From positions 930,001 through 994,000 of the forward strand of contig JAIXMO010000001.1 of NCBI GenBank assembly GCA_025677825.1: a stretch of DNA of 64,000 nt, written 5' to 3'. The stretch comes from Helicostylum pulchrum. Lineage: Eukaryota; Mucoromycota; Mucoromycetes; Mucorales; Mucoraceae. Position numbers and translations under genes: made by a program. Under the pieces are notes generated by a model that made no database searches, was not told the origin of the DNA, and saw nothing but the letters and a program-made list of their open reading frames with translations. Shown here in pieces: positions 11,241 through 21,696 of the stretch. The first letter of the stretch is position 1, and each line of letters starts with the position of its first letter.

Positions 11241-14200
11241 ACAACATGACTACTGTTACTACTTGAGCTATTATTAATGTAGTTAAAAGTTTATACAAGT
11301 TAGTATTAATATCAACAGATATGCTACATATTACAATGATAAGGAAAAAAAAACTTATATGAAACTTGGAGTTACAAACAAACCACACTGTGTAGAAAGT
11401 TTGTGTAATCGAGAAAATGAAAAAGTTTCAATATATGATCAAATGAGATGAATAAAGTTTTTATTAATCGTATTGCAAAAAAAAAAAAAAAAAAAAAAAG
11501 GCTTGTTATACTAATGCAAAATATGGAAAAGACAAATGTACAAATAATAACATTTAATCAAGATAAGGTAGACCTATTGGTACACAATCGAATCACGCAT
11601 TTTCTTTAAAGCAAAAAAAAAAAAGAAGCTCTTACCGTATATGAAAATAAAAACAGGGAAAATCTTCAAGTTTCATATTACTAAGATCTATTGCGACAAC
11701 GATGCAATATAGAACTTATTGTTAATCTTGTGTTTGAAATCTATTTTTTCTTTTTAAGGTAATTTGATGTCTCTTTTATTTTTATTTTGGGGTACTTTTT
11801 GTTTATGTTAATTTCCATGGTATTGGTTTCTATAATACGTCCGATAACAGATGCAACCAACAACTTTTGAAGGCGCCACATGATAAAACAAACGCATGTT
11901 TATCCACTGAGAAATAAAGACAAAAATAAGCGACCAATGAACATTTTGCAGGATCTAGTTAGCTTATATCAGCAATATTTTCATGTACAATTGAATACTA
12001 GTAAATAATTTCACTCGTGAGCAAAAAAAAAAAGCTCTCACTGTTATACTCTTGCATAGAGAGTCATAATGAGTGCTTACGTTACGTGTTTCTACGAATC
12101 TGTCATAGAATTGCGCTTAGAAGTGTTTCACTTGTGATATAAACCTTAATTATAATGGAGAAAAAGTATACAGTACGCTTTGACAAAAAAAAAGGACGAA
12201 CTTCTTGTTCGGTTAAAATGTATTTAATATGGAAGGCATTAAATAAATGAGTATAAAACGAGACTGCGTATACAAATGAAGAAGGCATTATATCTTATCT
12301 TTTAAAGAATTTTGTATGATATCATCAATATTAGATCAAGTAACAAAAAAAAAAGTCATGTAAATCGGTGACAAAAACAGAAGCTTTTTTTTTGGAGTAC
12401 ATGAACCATCTACTCGGTATAGTATTTGCTGGCATGTTTCGTACTACTATGGTCTGTCTATACCATATATATAATATGCGTTTATACCTAAAAAGAAAAA
12501 TTTACGAGTTGAAACTAGACACTTTACCAGTTTTGGTGCAGTAGATCTTTCAAGAACGAAAGTTTGTATTCACGTGTTTAAAAAAAAGCACAGACGGCAT
12601 ATATACACCGAATAAAGCTAATGCTTGTAGAAGGATTTAAGTATACTTGCATTTTTTTAGAGCACACGTCTTTTAATCCGACTTGTAAAATTATCGGTTT
12701 ATGCAGAAAAAAAGATCCAATATATACTGCTTGGCTTAATGCAATGCAACTTGGAGATGAGTTTTTTTCTTCTCATGTATTTTGCGTAATATTACGACAA
12801 ACTATTTATAAAATATGATTATGACGGATATAACGCAAAGAAAATAGGTACAGAAACTTTCTAGACTGGACGTACGTTAATCTGTACCACCGACGTATTT
12901 GTTGCAGAAAAAGATCACTTGTCTCGCCCACCCTTTTAACGCGTACAACGACCAAACTTTCTTTTTTGTCACATGTTAAGTCATCGGTTGAGCGAACAAT
13001 GCCATTTGTGGAACAATCTATTATTTTTTTTTAGAGTAGAAAAAGAGAAACTGTAATGAACACATGATCTGGCTTTAAGCTTTTTTACCCGGACCATCAC
13101 CTACTGTAAGTAAAAGAGAAAAAGATACAATTTTATCTTTAGTGATGTAATTAGCAGCCTAAGGAGAGAGATACGGTTTAATCTTAACGTCAAAGGGGGT
13201 AATAATAACCAAATATAATCTATTCTAGCCGCCAAGAAATTCCTAGTACTATATAATAAAAAAAACCTTCTTCCAGACCGTAATGACTGAATAGGTGCAG
13301 TGAATGGCGAAATACAATTGAGTCGGGTCACACAATGTTGTTGGTTTATAACTGGCTTTTTTGTTATATATCTTTTTAATCAATCTCCTTTTGTTTTTTT
13401 TTTAAAAAAAAAGATAAATCTAACTGAACATATCACTTACAGACCCTTGGTAGTTAGATCGAAAAACCAGATTTTTTTTTGATCCAAGTTTTGTGTTGCC
13501 ACTGCAATACCATGTTATTCATATAATGGTGCATATCTCACTTGATCATATTTTAGGTTCATTTAAACCTGCCATTTTAATAATTGATACGCCCATCCTT
13601 TTTTTTTTTACTAACAAGATAACGCCCGTAAAAATACATAGATTTATTTTCCAGCTTGGCCCTCCTAATTAAATGAAACAAGTTTTTTAAAAGTAAAACC
13701 ATTCGGAACCAGTAATTAAATTATTCGCTCATTATTATCGGAGGTTTGTAAATAGTAAGTGGTACTCTGTTAACCTTTGAAACACTTGTTTAGATACTCT
13801 GCAATACAGAAAAAATTATTTACTTTCAGTCAGTATACAAATAGCAAAAAGTGTCTTTATATTTTAACCATTGAAAATATACGTGTTACCTACAGGTATA
13901 ATTAGATTACATTATGCACGCACGGTCAAGATAAGTATTTACAGGCAGGCGGGCCAATAGTTTCACAGGATTATATTATAGAAATATATATATATTTTTC
14001 CCGCCAGTACACCTCCAAACGAATACACGTGCCATCACATAGGTAGGCTGTATGTATGTATATAAGCGAGATCTTTTTTGACTACGAAATGTCATGTATA
14101 TCTGTATAAAAATAAGTTTTTTTCAATTACACAAAATGAAAGCTTATCGAGAAAAATAATAAAAAGTGCAGACGCTGGTAAAATATATGGCATTGCATGA

Positions 14201-14617
14201 TTCATTTTAGACCTATGACATAGATAGGGACTAGTTTATTACAGGGCCAAAAAAGAAAAAGGAAGAGAGCCCCCTCTGTCGCACATGACTTGACCGTATG
14301 ATACATTTTGGCTACTTACTCCATAAGTTCTATATTGTTAAATTTCACTGCTGAGAATAATAAAGCGGTTGATTGTTGATAAACATATAGAAATCAATGC
14401 ATTTGTTTGTTTTAAGTCACTTGAAAGAGAATTATTTATTTATATTATTTTACGATAATTGTAATATCACCTGCACGCCCTGACCCAATGTCAAATAATA
14501 ATAAAAAAAAAAAAGCTAGTTTTTTTCAGTATTTATTTGTTGCCATTTTTTTATTTTCTTTCGGCAATCCCTTTCTCAACAAATCTTTTCCTCTTTTTTT
14601 CTCGGTTCAACACCAGA

Positions 14618-15057
14618 ATGTCCAACCAACACACAGAAATTCAACTAGAAACTACGCCTCGAGTATATTATGAGCATTATATGACGGCAACTCCTAGTTA
14701 TGATCTATACCCAAGTCTTTCTCGAAGACTAGGCAATGGGTATATTCACAGACCAACTAGACCTGTACAAAAACAACAACAGACTAATTTTATATCAATG
14801 AATATAGTTGCAAGACGTACTCATAATACGACTGATGATCCATTGTGGCAACCTCAACCTCAACCTCAGCTGCAACAGCAAGAAACTCCTTCTTGGGATC
14901 TATACCCTTCTGTTCTACGCAACGTAAGTTTCTTTCTTTTTTAAATCTTGCATGCTTTCTTCTTTTTTAATAAGCTTCTTTTCAGGTCGAGAACTTTGGT
15001 ACTGACCAAATGAGGCAAAGACTTCATGCTATGGAAGCCACCATTACTTCGAGATGA
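14618..15057 (+). CDS. Small Gln-rich protein with two DLYPS motifs, unknown function
   Basis: Two exons, 14618-14923 and 14986-15057, with a 62-nt intron (GTAAGT...TTTTCAG), give 125 residues. I do not recognise a family. The protein contains two similar motifs, TPSYDLYPSLSRRLG and TPSWDLYPSVLRN, separated by a Gln-rich linker with a (PQ)n run (WQPQPQPQLQQQE). The end is a short helix-like segment (TDQMRQRLHAMEATITSR). No signal peptide or membrane segment. The intron is well formed and the repeated motif is preserved, which argues for a real gene. The frame is open upstream with alternative starts, but the ATG at 14618 directly precedes polar coding sequence while the upstream part is hydrophobic low complexity. 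Confidence 0.6.
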
Positions 15058-15579
15058 ATTTCTCTTTTTTTTTTTTCTTCCTCTGTATGAATTCAACCGA
15101 GCATAATTCCTATCTCTTATAAATTATGTAGTATATTCCCCCTCTCCCTCCTTCTATCATCTTCTAACCCCAACCCCTTCTCTTCTCTTATCCCCCACAC
15201 GATCATGAATTAATATATATGTATATTCATATATAATAAAAAAAAACCATCATGCAATAAAAGAGATTCGTTACATATCAAAGGTCGGTCATTGAATCAG
15301 TGTGATCATCAGTCCAACATGATGGTACTTACACTGTGCGTTTAGTATTGTCCATATCTCGTCCTTTAATAAACACATAGTGTAATGAGCCCCCTTGTCC
15401 CCCTAATATAACCATGGGAAATTATAACTTGAATTGTTTCCAATGATATAGTAAGCATATTTTTTTAAAAAGAGGAGTGATAAAACAATACTGAAAACAA
15501 AGGTCACACTTACAATAATCATAAAAAAAACTCTTTTCCGAAAAAAGACTTGTTTTTTCTTCTTCTTCATCATGGTAAT
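15058..15579. other. Intergenic between two plus-strand genes
   Basis: 522 bases holding the 3' flank of the Gln-rich gene (with CT-rich sequence and AATAAA-like signals near 15235-15262) and the promoter of the coiled-coil gene. No other feature is visible. Confidence 0.4.
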
Positions 15580-16623
15580 ATGCTTTCGTCAATAATAAAA
15601 GGAGCGCAAGGAAACAGTCTCGGTCTCCATAACTTGACAGTTGAAATGGAAAAAAGTAACACGAAATTAGAAAATATACAACGTTTGCTAAAAAGCAGGA
15701 CCGTACCGAAAAAGACGAACCAACAAGAACAATGGCAACTATTAAAACAAGAGTATCGGCAAAATACTTTATTACTAGAACAAGAATATCAGCAAAATAC
15801 TTTATTACTAGAACAAGAATGTCAGCAAAAGACTTTGTCACTAGAAAAGGAATGTCGACAAAAGACGTTGATGTTAAAAGTAAAAGAAGAAGAGTTTATA
15901 GAAAAGGACGATTTATTATCGCAGGCACAACGACAAATAACCGAATTACAACAGGCGCTTGAATCGCTTGGACTAAAATATAAACAGGGAAAAATAAACT
16001 TGAAGCAACAACAAAGTAGCAACCAATATAAATGTGAAGAATTAGAACAAGATTGTAAAGAACTGATAAAAAAGAATAATAAATTAGAGGATATGATTGA
16101 TCAGTTAAAAGAAGGGTATGACCGATCAAGTAGAGAAAAGGAAAAAGAATTTCAGCAAAATTTAAAATGTGTGCAACAGCAAAAAGCAAATGAATGTTGT
16201 ACCTTACAAGATAAAATAGACGAATTACAAGTAGAAAACCAACTATATAAAAAGCGGATAGAAGAAATGAATGTGATATATAACCCTACACGCGAAGAAG
16301 AGGAAGAAGAAAATGATCAATTGAGTAATACAAAAAAGAGTCGTATACCAGTATTAACTTCGCGTTCTATACAGCAACAAATGGATATAAAACGAGAAAT
16401 GAATTTAATGAAGGATGATTTATTATTATTTCAAGACAAATTGGTCGAAAAGATATCTCAAAATAAGCAATTAGAAAGTGCAATTGAAAGGATGAATGAA
16501 CACTGTCAGATATTAAGAAAGAGTTTAAATGAAACTAGAGAAGAATCGGCTGATAGATACAAAAAAATGATCACGTATATGCAAGAGAATAAGTCATTAA
16601 AAGATCAATTAGACCAATTATAA
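15580..16623 (+). CDS. Coiled-coil protein with 11-residue repeats, unknown function
   Basis: Single open frame, 347 residues from ATG 15580. Nearly the whole protein is predicted coiled coil by eye (dense Glu/Lys/Gln/Leu heptads, for example residues 40-235 and 265-347). Positions 15748-15879 encode four consecutive 11-residue units of the form QEYQQNTLLLE, a hendecad pattern. A Pro/Ser break near TKKSRIPVLTSRS separates two coiled-coil blocks. No catalytic domain, membrane segment or signal peptide is seen. Such proteins commonly act as cytoskeletal, spindle pole or tethering factors, but nothing here decides between these. Its stop codon directly abuts and its last codon overlaps the stop of the convergent MERIT40-like gene. 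Confidence 0.65.
   Translation: MLSSIIKGAQGNSLGLHNLTVEMEKSNTKLENIQRLLKSRTVPKKTNQQEQWQLLKQEYRQNTLLLEQEYQQNTLLLEQECQQKTLSLEKECRQKTLMLKVKEEEFIEKDDLLSQAQRQITELQQALESLGLKYKQGKINLKQQQSSNQYKCEELEQDCKELIKKNNKLEDMIDQLKEGYDRSSREKEKEFQQNLKCVQQQKANECCTLQDKIDELQVENQLYKKRIEEMNVIYNPTREEEEEENDQLSNTKKSRIPVLTSRSIQQQMDIKREMNLMKDDLLLFQDKLVEKISQNKQLESAIERMNEHCQILRKSLNETREESADRYKKMITYMQENKSLKDQLDQL
15748..15879 (+). repeat. Four tandem 33-bp coding repeats
   Basis: Four units of 33 bp, each encoding 11 residues (QEYRQNTLLLE, QEYQQNTLLLE, QECQQKTLSLE, KECRQKTLMLK). Units one and two are nearly identical at the DNA level, so the array expanded recently within the coiled coil. Confidence 0.85.
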
Positions 16624-17637
16624 TACTTCTTGTTCTCCTCTTTGTAATGGGTGCGATGTTAATTCACATAATGCTTTGGTCACTTTATCTTTACCCATAA
16701 AAGTACTAGTCTCGTAAAACCATCCTGGCGTAATTTCGTTATCCAAATCAGTCCAAAAATCATATATTTTCTACACATAAAAAAGGGATTTAATAAAACC
16801 AACCCTCTATCTCTCTCCCTCTCTCTTTATTATATGTGTATTATTATTTTTTACCTGGACCGACTCACTGTTATCATGAAAATATATTAAATCCATGGTT
16901 AAATTAGGTAATTTTTTTATCTCTTTAGCCAGTTGCATATTCCCATCGGGCATAACATCTGTTCTACCGTAAATTACAATTACATGATTAAAGACATTAG
17001 GATCCATGTTATCTTTAATCATTCTAAAGAAAGATCCAATATCTAACTCTAATTAATATATATATTTATTGTACTCTGTGCTTATTTTCTTACCAAATGT
17101 ATCACAATGCTTCACTACTTCACTGTCAATCAAATTAATTTCTTCTTTAAACGAAGTTATATTAGGACTAAAATCATACCACTATCAAGATATCAATCAG
17201 CTGCTCCCAAAATACATAGTTATACGTATAACATACCCACGTTGCCACTTCTGTTAAAGTCATCATACCATACTCATCTTTATCATTTCCAATCATTTTG
17301 TTTATGTTAGCGTACCGCTTCAAAAACCTTTGCGTAGTTTCTATTCGAGAGCTGTTGATTTTTACAGTTAGTGATAGAAGGTGATAATTCTATCTTTTTT
17401 TAATAAAACCTTTGATATAAATTTGAATCTCGAATACCCGCATTTGCTGAAGGGTCTAAGTTTTCACACATTTCAGCGGAAATGTCAACGCAGAACATCT
17501 AATGCTTGTATAAGTACTTATAGAACATATGATATATGTATATATGTATATATATCTTGAGTACTCACGATTTTTCTAGGTTTCGCTTCACGAAATTCAA
17601 AGCGTGATTCATCGTCGTCAATTTCAATGACTTCCAT
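16618..17637 (-). CDS. BABAM1: MERIT40/BABAM1-like VWA protein (BRISC/BRCA1-A complex component)
   Basis: Six exons: 17569-17637, 17410-17498, 17237-17351, 17094-17181, 16855-17048 and 16618-16770, giving 235 residues. The order of motifs follows MERIT40: an acidic N-terminus, MFCVDISAEM (first VWA strand, cf. CLDLSEEM), a helix with QRFLKRYANINKMIGNDKDE, WYDFSPNITSFKEEI, then VIVIYGRTDVMPD, LTMDLIYFHDN and the conserved C-terminal LTSHPLQRGEQE. MERIT40 is a scaffold of the K63-specific BRCC36 deubiquitinase complexes in animals and plants; it is missing from budding and fission yeast. Fungal function is inferred from the family. The human protein is longer (about 329 residues) mainly through its N-terminal tail. 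The stop overlaps the last codon of the convergent coiled-coil gene. Confidence 0.75.
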
Positions 17638-17960
17638 TATATATTAAAAAAAGAGAAAAAGGTAAAGAAAAAAAGAAACCCAGAAATATGTAAAATGCTA
17701 AAGGAGGGCGTTGGATGATCGTTTATCCCTTCAGTAATCAACAACTCCAAGTGGAAATTGTAATCTTATCCTGTCAACTTGACAGTGTTTTTATAATTTT
17801 GAAGAGGTTTGACAGCTCAAGAAAATAAGTTTATTGAAAGCTTCGTGCTCGATTGTATTCATAATATCTTATTTTTAAAAGTTTAGTTGATGACAAGGTA
17901 AAAAAAAAGTATAATCGTTTTTATTTTATTTTTTTAAAAAAAACATGTTATAAAATCGAT
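17638..17960. other. Intergenic between two minus-strand genes
   Basis: 323 bases with the promoter of the MERIT40-like gene and the 3' flank of eL24. The sequence at 17770-17815 holds a small inverted pair around tgtcaacttgacag. No further gene. Confidence 0.4.
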
Positions 17961-18462
17961 TTAACGAGAGGTAGCAGCAGCCTTAGGGGCGAAACCCTTG
18001 GCACCTTGCTTGCTAACCTTGGCTTGAGAACCCTACAATTCAAAAAAAAAAAATTGAGTCTTATGCTTTCCCATATCAAATATATTATAAACTTACGGCA
18101 GGAGTAGCAGCCTTCTTGGCAGCATTAGCGGCCTTCTTGGCATCCTTGGACTTGGAGATGGCAGCTTGACGAGCAGCAGCACGGGCATCGGGCTTTTGGT
18201 TACGCTTGGCACGAATGGCATCCCAAGAGGCACCGACAACAGCACGTTCGTGCTTGACGGTACGGCGAGAACGCTTCTTTTGGAATTCTTCTTGCATACC
18301 CTTCTTATTCAAACGACGGTAGATGACAGTCCATTTGATCTTACGAGGGTTCAAACGTTGAATGAAATAAGAACAGGCCTTACCACTGATGAAACGGAAA
18401 TGCTAATAATAAAAGTATGTATATGAATATTCAATTCGCTTTTTTTTTTAATGTTGTTGTGG

Positions 18463-18497
<35 letters not shown>

Positions 18498-18759
18498 GTT
18501 AATTGTCTACTCGAAACTTACTCTATAGAAAACATGAAAAAATTAATGTTAGTTTCTATTTAATATAACTATTTTTGTTTCTCTTGTCTGTCTTTCTCTT
18601 TCTCTCTTACCTGCTATCAATACGAACGTAAGTCTTACCCTTGGAAGGGTAGATCTTGTGGCCGGAGAAAGAACAAATCTCAAGCCTAAAAAAAAAGTTG
18701 ATGATATTCTGTCAGTGATGCTTTTGGTCGGATGGATTTGTTATTGATCATTACTTCAT
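17961..18759 (-). CDS. RPL24: 60S ribosomal protein eL24
   Basis: Model with five exons: 18755-18759 (ATGAA), 18611-18685, a one-base exon at 18522, 18097-18402 and 17961-18032; 152 residues. The product begins MKLEICSFSGHKIYPSKGKT, continues YVRIDSRHFRFISGKACSYF and NPRKIKWTVIYRRLNKKG, and ends in an Ala/Lys-rich tail, all typical of eL24 of the large ribosomal subunit. Splicing exon 2 directly to 18402 would shift frame and hit a stop, so one extra base is required. It is supplied by a base between a perfect acceptor (CTAAC branch point, TCTATAG) and a perfect donor (GTAAGT). The resulting Arg matches the basic residue found there in relatives. It is divergent from the RbfA-like gene with 205 bases between starts. 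Confidence 0.9.
18467..18494. repeat. (TC)n microsatellite in eL24 intron
   Basis: Uninterrupted TC dinucleotide run (GA on the coding strand) inside the intron that follows the proposed one-base exon. Confidence 0.9.
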
Positions 18760-18964
18760 CTTGAATATGGATGTATGGCGAAAGAGAAGGTTTTACGCTG
18801 TACCAAACAGATTGGGTTGCCTTCAACTGGGGGTAATCCACACCACAACAAAACCCTCTTTGTTGCGGTCCGGAACTTATTAGATCTCCGTGGAGAGTTT
18901 CGTTTTAAGAAAAAAGCTTTCTAAAAGAATTGACAACCCCCTACCTTTTCTTAGTAATATCACC

Positions 18965-19754
18965 ATGCAGTTCATTAGACAAGTTGTACCTAAACATAAG
19001 GCACTTATAACTAGAGCTATATCTACTGCCACAAAGGAGGCTAGACCTCCCAAATTGCCTCGTTATACACCACAGAACCAACAGATCTTGGACGAAACTA
19101 TGATCCCTGGTCCTTATCTTCGATTCTTTAAAACTAAGCGTGAAAAGAAGCGACATGAGGATGGCACACTGGTAAAAGCATAATACGATAAAGCATTTGA
19201 TGTGTTTGTGTTTGTGTGCTGACTTACTACATAGATATCTCCTGATACAGGTGCTTTAGATTTATATACTTCTCCTGCTAGACCTATCAACTTTAACGAA
19301 TTTGATTCAGCACCTACTATTGCACAAGAACGATTATCTGAACGACTAAACCGAGCTATTTCTACCATGTACACCATGGAGACGCTACCCACTAAATGGG
19401 TTACGTTAGATCATTTAACTATTCGAGGGGTCAAAGTATCTAGAAATTTAAGAAAATGTCGAATTTTATATGAACCTACTTCTACAGTGAAAAGAGAAAG
19501 AGTGAGTATATTTAAATATATGTGTGTATATATGTAAAAAGTTTATAACAAAGTAATAGGGAAATGTACATCGTGCTTTACAGGATTATACACCATTGTT
19601 AAATACATTGATTCGAACACATGCACTATTAAAACGACCTTTATCTATAAAGTTTATTCCAGATACACAAGCGAAAGAATTGGACGATATATTTCATCGA
19701 CTTGAAGCAGAAGAAAAGGATAGTTTATTATTACAAGAAGAAAAATCAGAGTAA
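18965..19754 (+). CDS. Mitochondrial ribosome-binding factor A (RbfA)-like protein
   Basis: Three exons, 18965-19171, 19235-19501 and 19584-19754, encode 214 residues. The N-terminus is basic and rich in hydroxylated residues without acidic residues for about 25 positions (MQFIRQVVPKHKALITRAIS), as expected for a mitochondrial presequence. The core resembles the KH-like RbfA fold: RLSERLNRAISTMYTMETL, then LTIRGVKVSRNLRKCRILYE, matching the bacterial pattern VSRDLxxAxVYV, then HALLKRPLSIKFIPD (cf. LRIVPEL). RbfA assists maturation of the small ribosomal subunit. An in-frame ATG lies 25 codons upstream (18890), but the downstream start gives the better targeting signal. The last nine bases overlap the 3' end of the convergent protease gene. 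Confidence 0.7.
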
Positions 19755-21122
19755 TACTTGTTTATAGGCTGGATCAGTTATACTATCATCTTGTACAGCG
19801 TTAGCGAAACCTAATCGATTTTGACCCATATCAAATACCTAGAGATTTTTTATTTTATTTTTGCATAAATATATAATAACTTGTATTTACTTGTAAAAAA
19901 AAAAATGCTGCTACTTACAGTATAAAAGTTTCTCATGAATACGTCACCTAAAATCCAAGTATTTTCATGTTCCATTTCTTGATTAGATACACCTGATAAA
20001 CAATTCGTACTTGTTGAACTGACAGGAGTCAAGAACAATTTATCAGTTGGTATAGATAAAGTAGTTTCACCCATTTGAATTAATAGTGGGTCTAAATCAT
20101 TGACACTTTTACATGGAAAAGACCAAGTTCCGTCGCCGTTACTTGTAGCACCAGGAATTACACTATGATATAATGTAGAGTCTTGTTTGTTCATAATAAT
20201 TAATGTAGAGCCACTATCAATAATTGCTTTCCTACTAAGAAACTCCTTGTCTTGAAACTCGAATTTATCTACGGACATCATCCAATAGCTACTATCTATA
20301 TTATCTACATAACTTATTTCACCTTCAAATCGACTTGTATCTATTCCCCCAAAATCTATTTCGCCCGCGTTATGTTGAGAATAAATACCAAAAATAGGCT
20401 GGTCTATCAAGTTTTGATCAATCATTGATTGGAATGGTGGATCGTGCCGTGAACTAGTTAGTCCTGCAAGACCAAGACCAAATATACCATGAAAGGGTGT
20501 ACCGATAAAATCTCTTGACAATGTATAAGCGTCTGCAATGACTTGGTTTTTGATCTCAATTGCATCATTAGCTAATCGAACTGTATCTCTACCTAAATTA
20601 CCTTGCATAGATCCAGTACCATAATTTACTTGGATTTTTTCTGCTTCTTCGTCTTCTTCTTCTTCTTCTTCTTGTTCTTCATCCCCATCGTCGTGTTCTT
20701 TATCTGAATTATACGTTGCCGATTGATGATAATCAAACTTTTGATGACTTGAACAAATATCACTTTCACATTTGGAAGAAACTACCCAGAGATCAGAACT
20801 ACCTGTATCAAATATAACATTAAATTTCTGAGGTGGAGTTCCTACACTTATTTCACCATGATAACCTAATGATAATAATAAGCTATTCTGTTATTCCAAC
20901 TCTTTTCTTTTTTTTTTTGGCTTTACCGCTGTTATGGTTATATGATGTTTGCTTTTGCTTTGCTAAAAAAGAAACCAAAGGCTGTTGCTGCTGCGTGCTG
21001 TTATTATTCGTATACTCTTTTTGTAACGCAATTTTAAATTGCCCTTTTGGAAAGATAGGTTGTGCTTGTCCAAACTGAAGGAACGACAAAGATAAAAGTA
21101 TAGCGTTATATATAAACAACAT
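19746..21122 (-). CDS. Secreted pepsin-like aspartic protease (A1 family)
   Basis: Three exons, 20927-21122, 19919-20865 and 19746-19838, give 411 residues. A signal peptide spans about residues 1-20 (MLFIYNAILLSLSFLQFGQA). The two catalytic motifs are present: VIFDTGSSDLWVV (Asp about 85) and AIIDSGSTLIIM (Asp about 282), with the flap region VNYGTGSMQGNLGRDTV, the hinge FGLGLAGLTSS and the C-terminal ILGDVFMRNFYTVFDMG, which is the usual end of the fold. Substrate is unknown. Between the first Asp loop and the flap there is a strongly acidic insertion (about 20 Asp/Glu of 24 residues, near residue 118-140), unusual for the family. The propeptide segment is short (about 40 residues) and Gln/Asn-rich. 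A plausible non-secreted isoform is not indicated. Confidence 0.88.
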
Positions 21123-21696
21123 TGTGAAAGTGTGTACAAAACCTTTTATTAAGCTTTATATTACAAGGTGTAACTTTTTATATAAGTAATCCCAGTGTAT
21201 TTGTTAACTAAACGAGTTCGTTTTAAAATGATTTATTTATTTATTAGTAAAGCCGAGGCTCATTACATTCACCAACGCTACCTGTTTGTTAAAAGTAGTA
21301 ATTGAATATTTCCTTTTAAAAAATCCTGCATTTCGGTAAGAGAGTTAACAGTGGGATGATTATGTAAAATAGAAAGATGCAATAAGTGCCTAATAAAGTA
21401 GGTGGTACACATTATTAACTTCTTAAGTTTACTAAAAGCTTCAAACTAAATAAAAAGCCGATGATCAATAGATCGAATTTCTAGTATAGTAAGACTTAAG
21501 GCGATGTAAATGTCGTATTGTTCTAATTAGCTTTGAGATCCGCTTTAATGCTTGGTTTTCTGTCAATAGCACATGGACGATTTAAAGTCGCTCCATCTTC
21601 AGTTTCGTCGGCGCTTGAACGTACCTTTTTCTGTTTTGTTTTGGTGTCCAAATTCTCTGTTTCTTTCTTTATTTAAATAATAATAATAATAGTAAT
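21123..21696. other. Divergent promoter region, protease / BAR-SH3 gene
   Basis: 574 bases between divergent starts. AT-rich with short repeats of tta/taa. I see no additional coding potential. Confidence 0.4.

Larger units (their letters stand above)
8858..14617. other. Gene desert of 5.8 kb with transposon fossils
   Basis: Very AT-rich and full of homopolymer A/T runs. Apart from the decayed DDE transposase (10960-11240) and the dispersed repeat (10628-10692) I see no gene. Short open frames at about 9664, 12103, 12621 and 13101 lack family resemblance and codon bias. The right end contains the promoter of the small Gln-rich gene. Confidence 0.55.

Noticed and set aside
15422..15841. 139-codon minus-strand frame with FADILVLVIKY repeats
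   Set aside because: Antisense of the 33-bp tandem repeats in the coiled-coil gene.
18465..18496. TC run considered as a promoter GAGA-type element
   Set aside because: It lies inside an intron of eL24, not upstream of a start.
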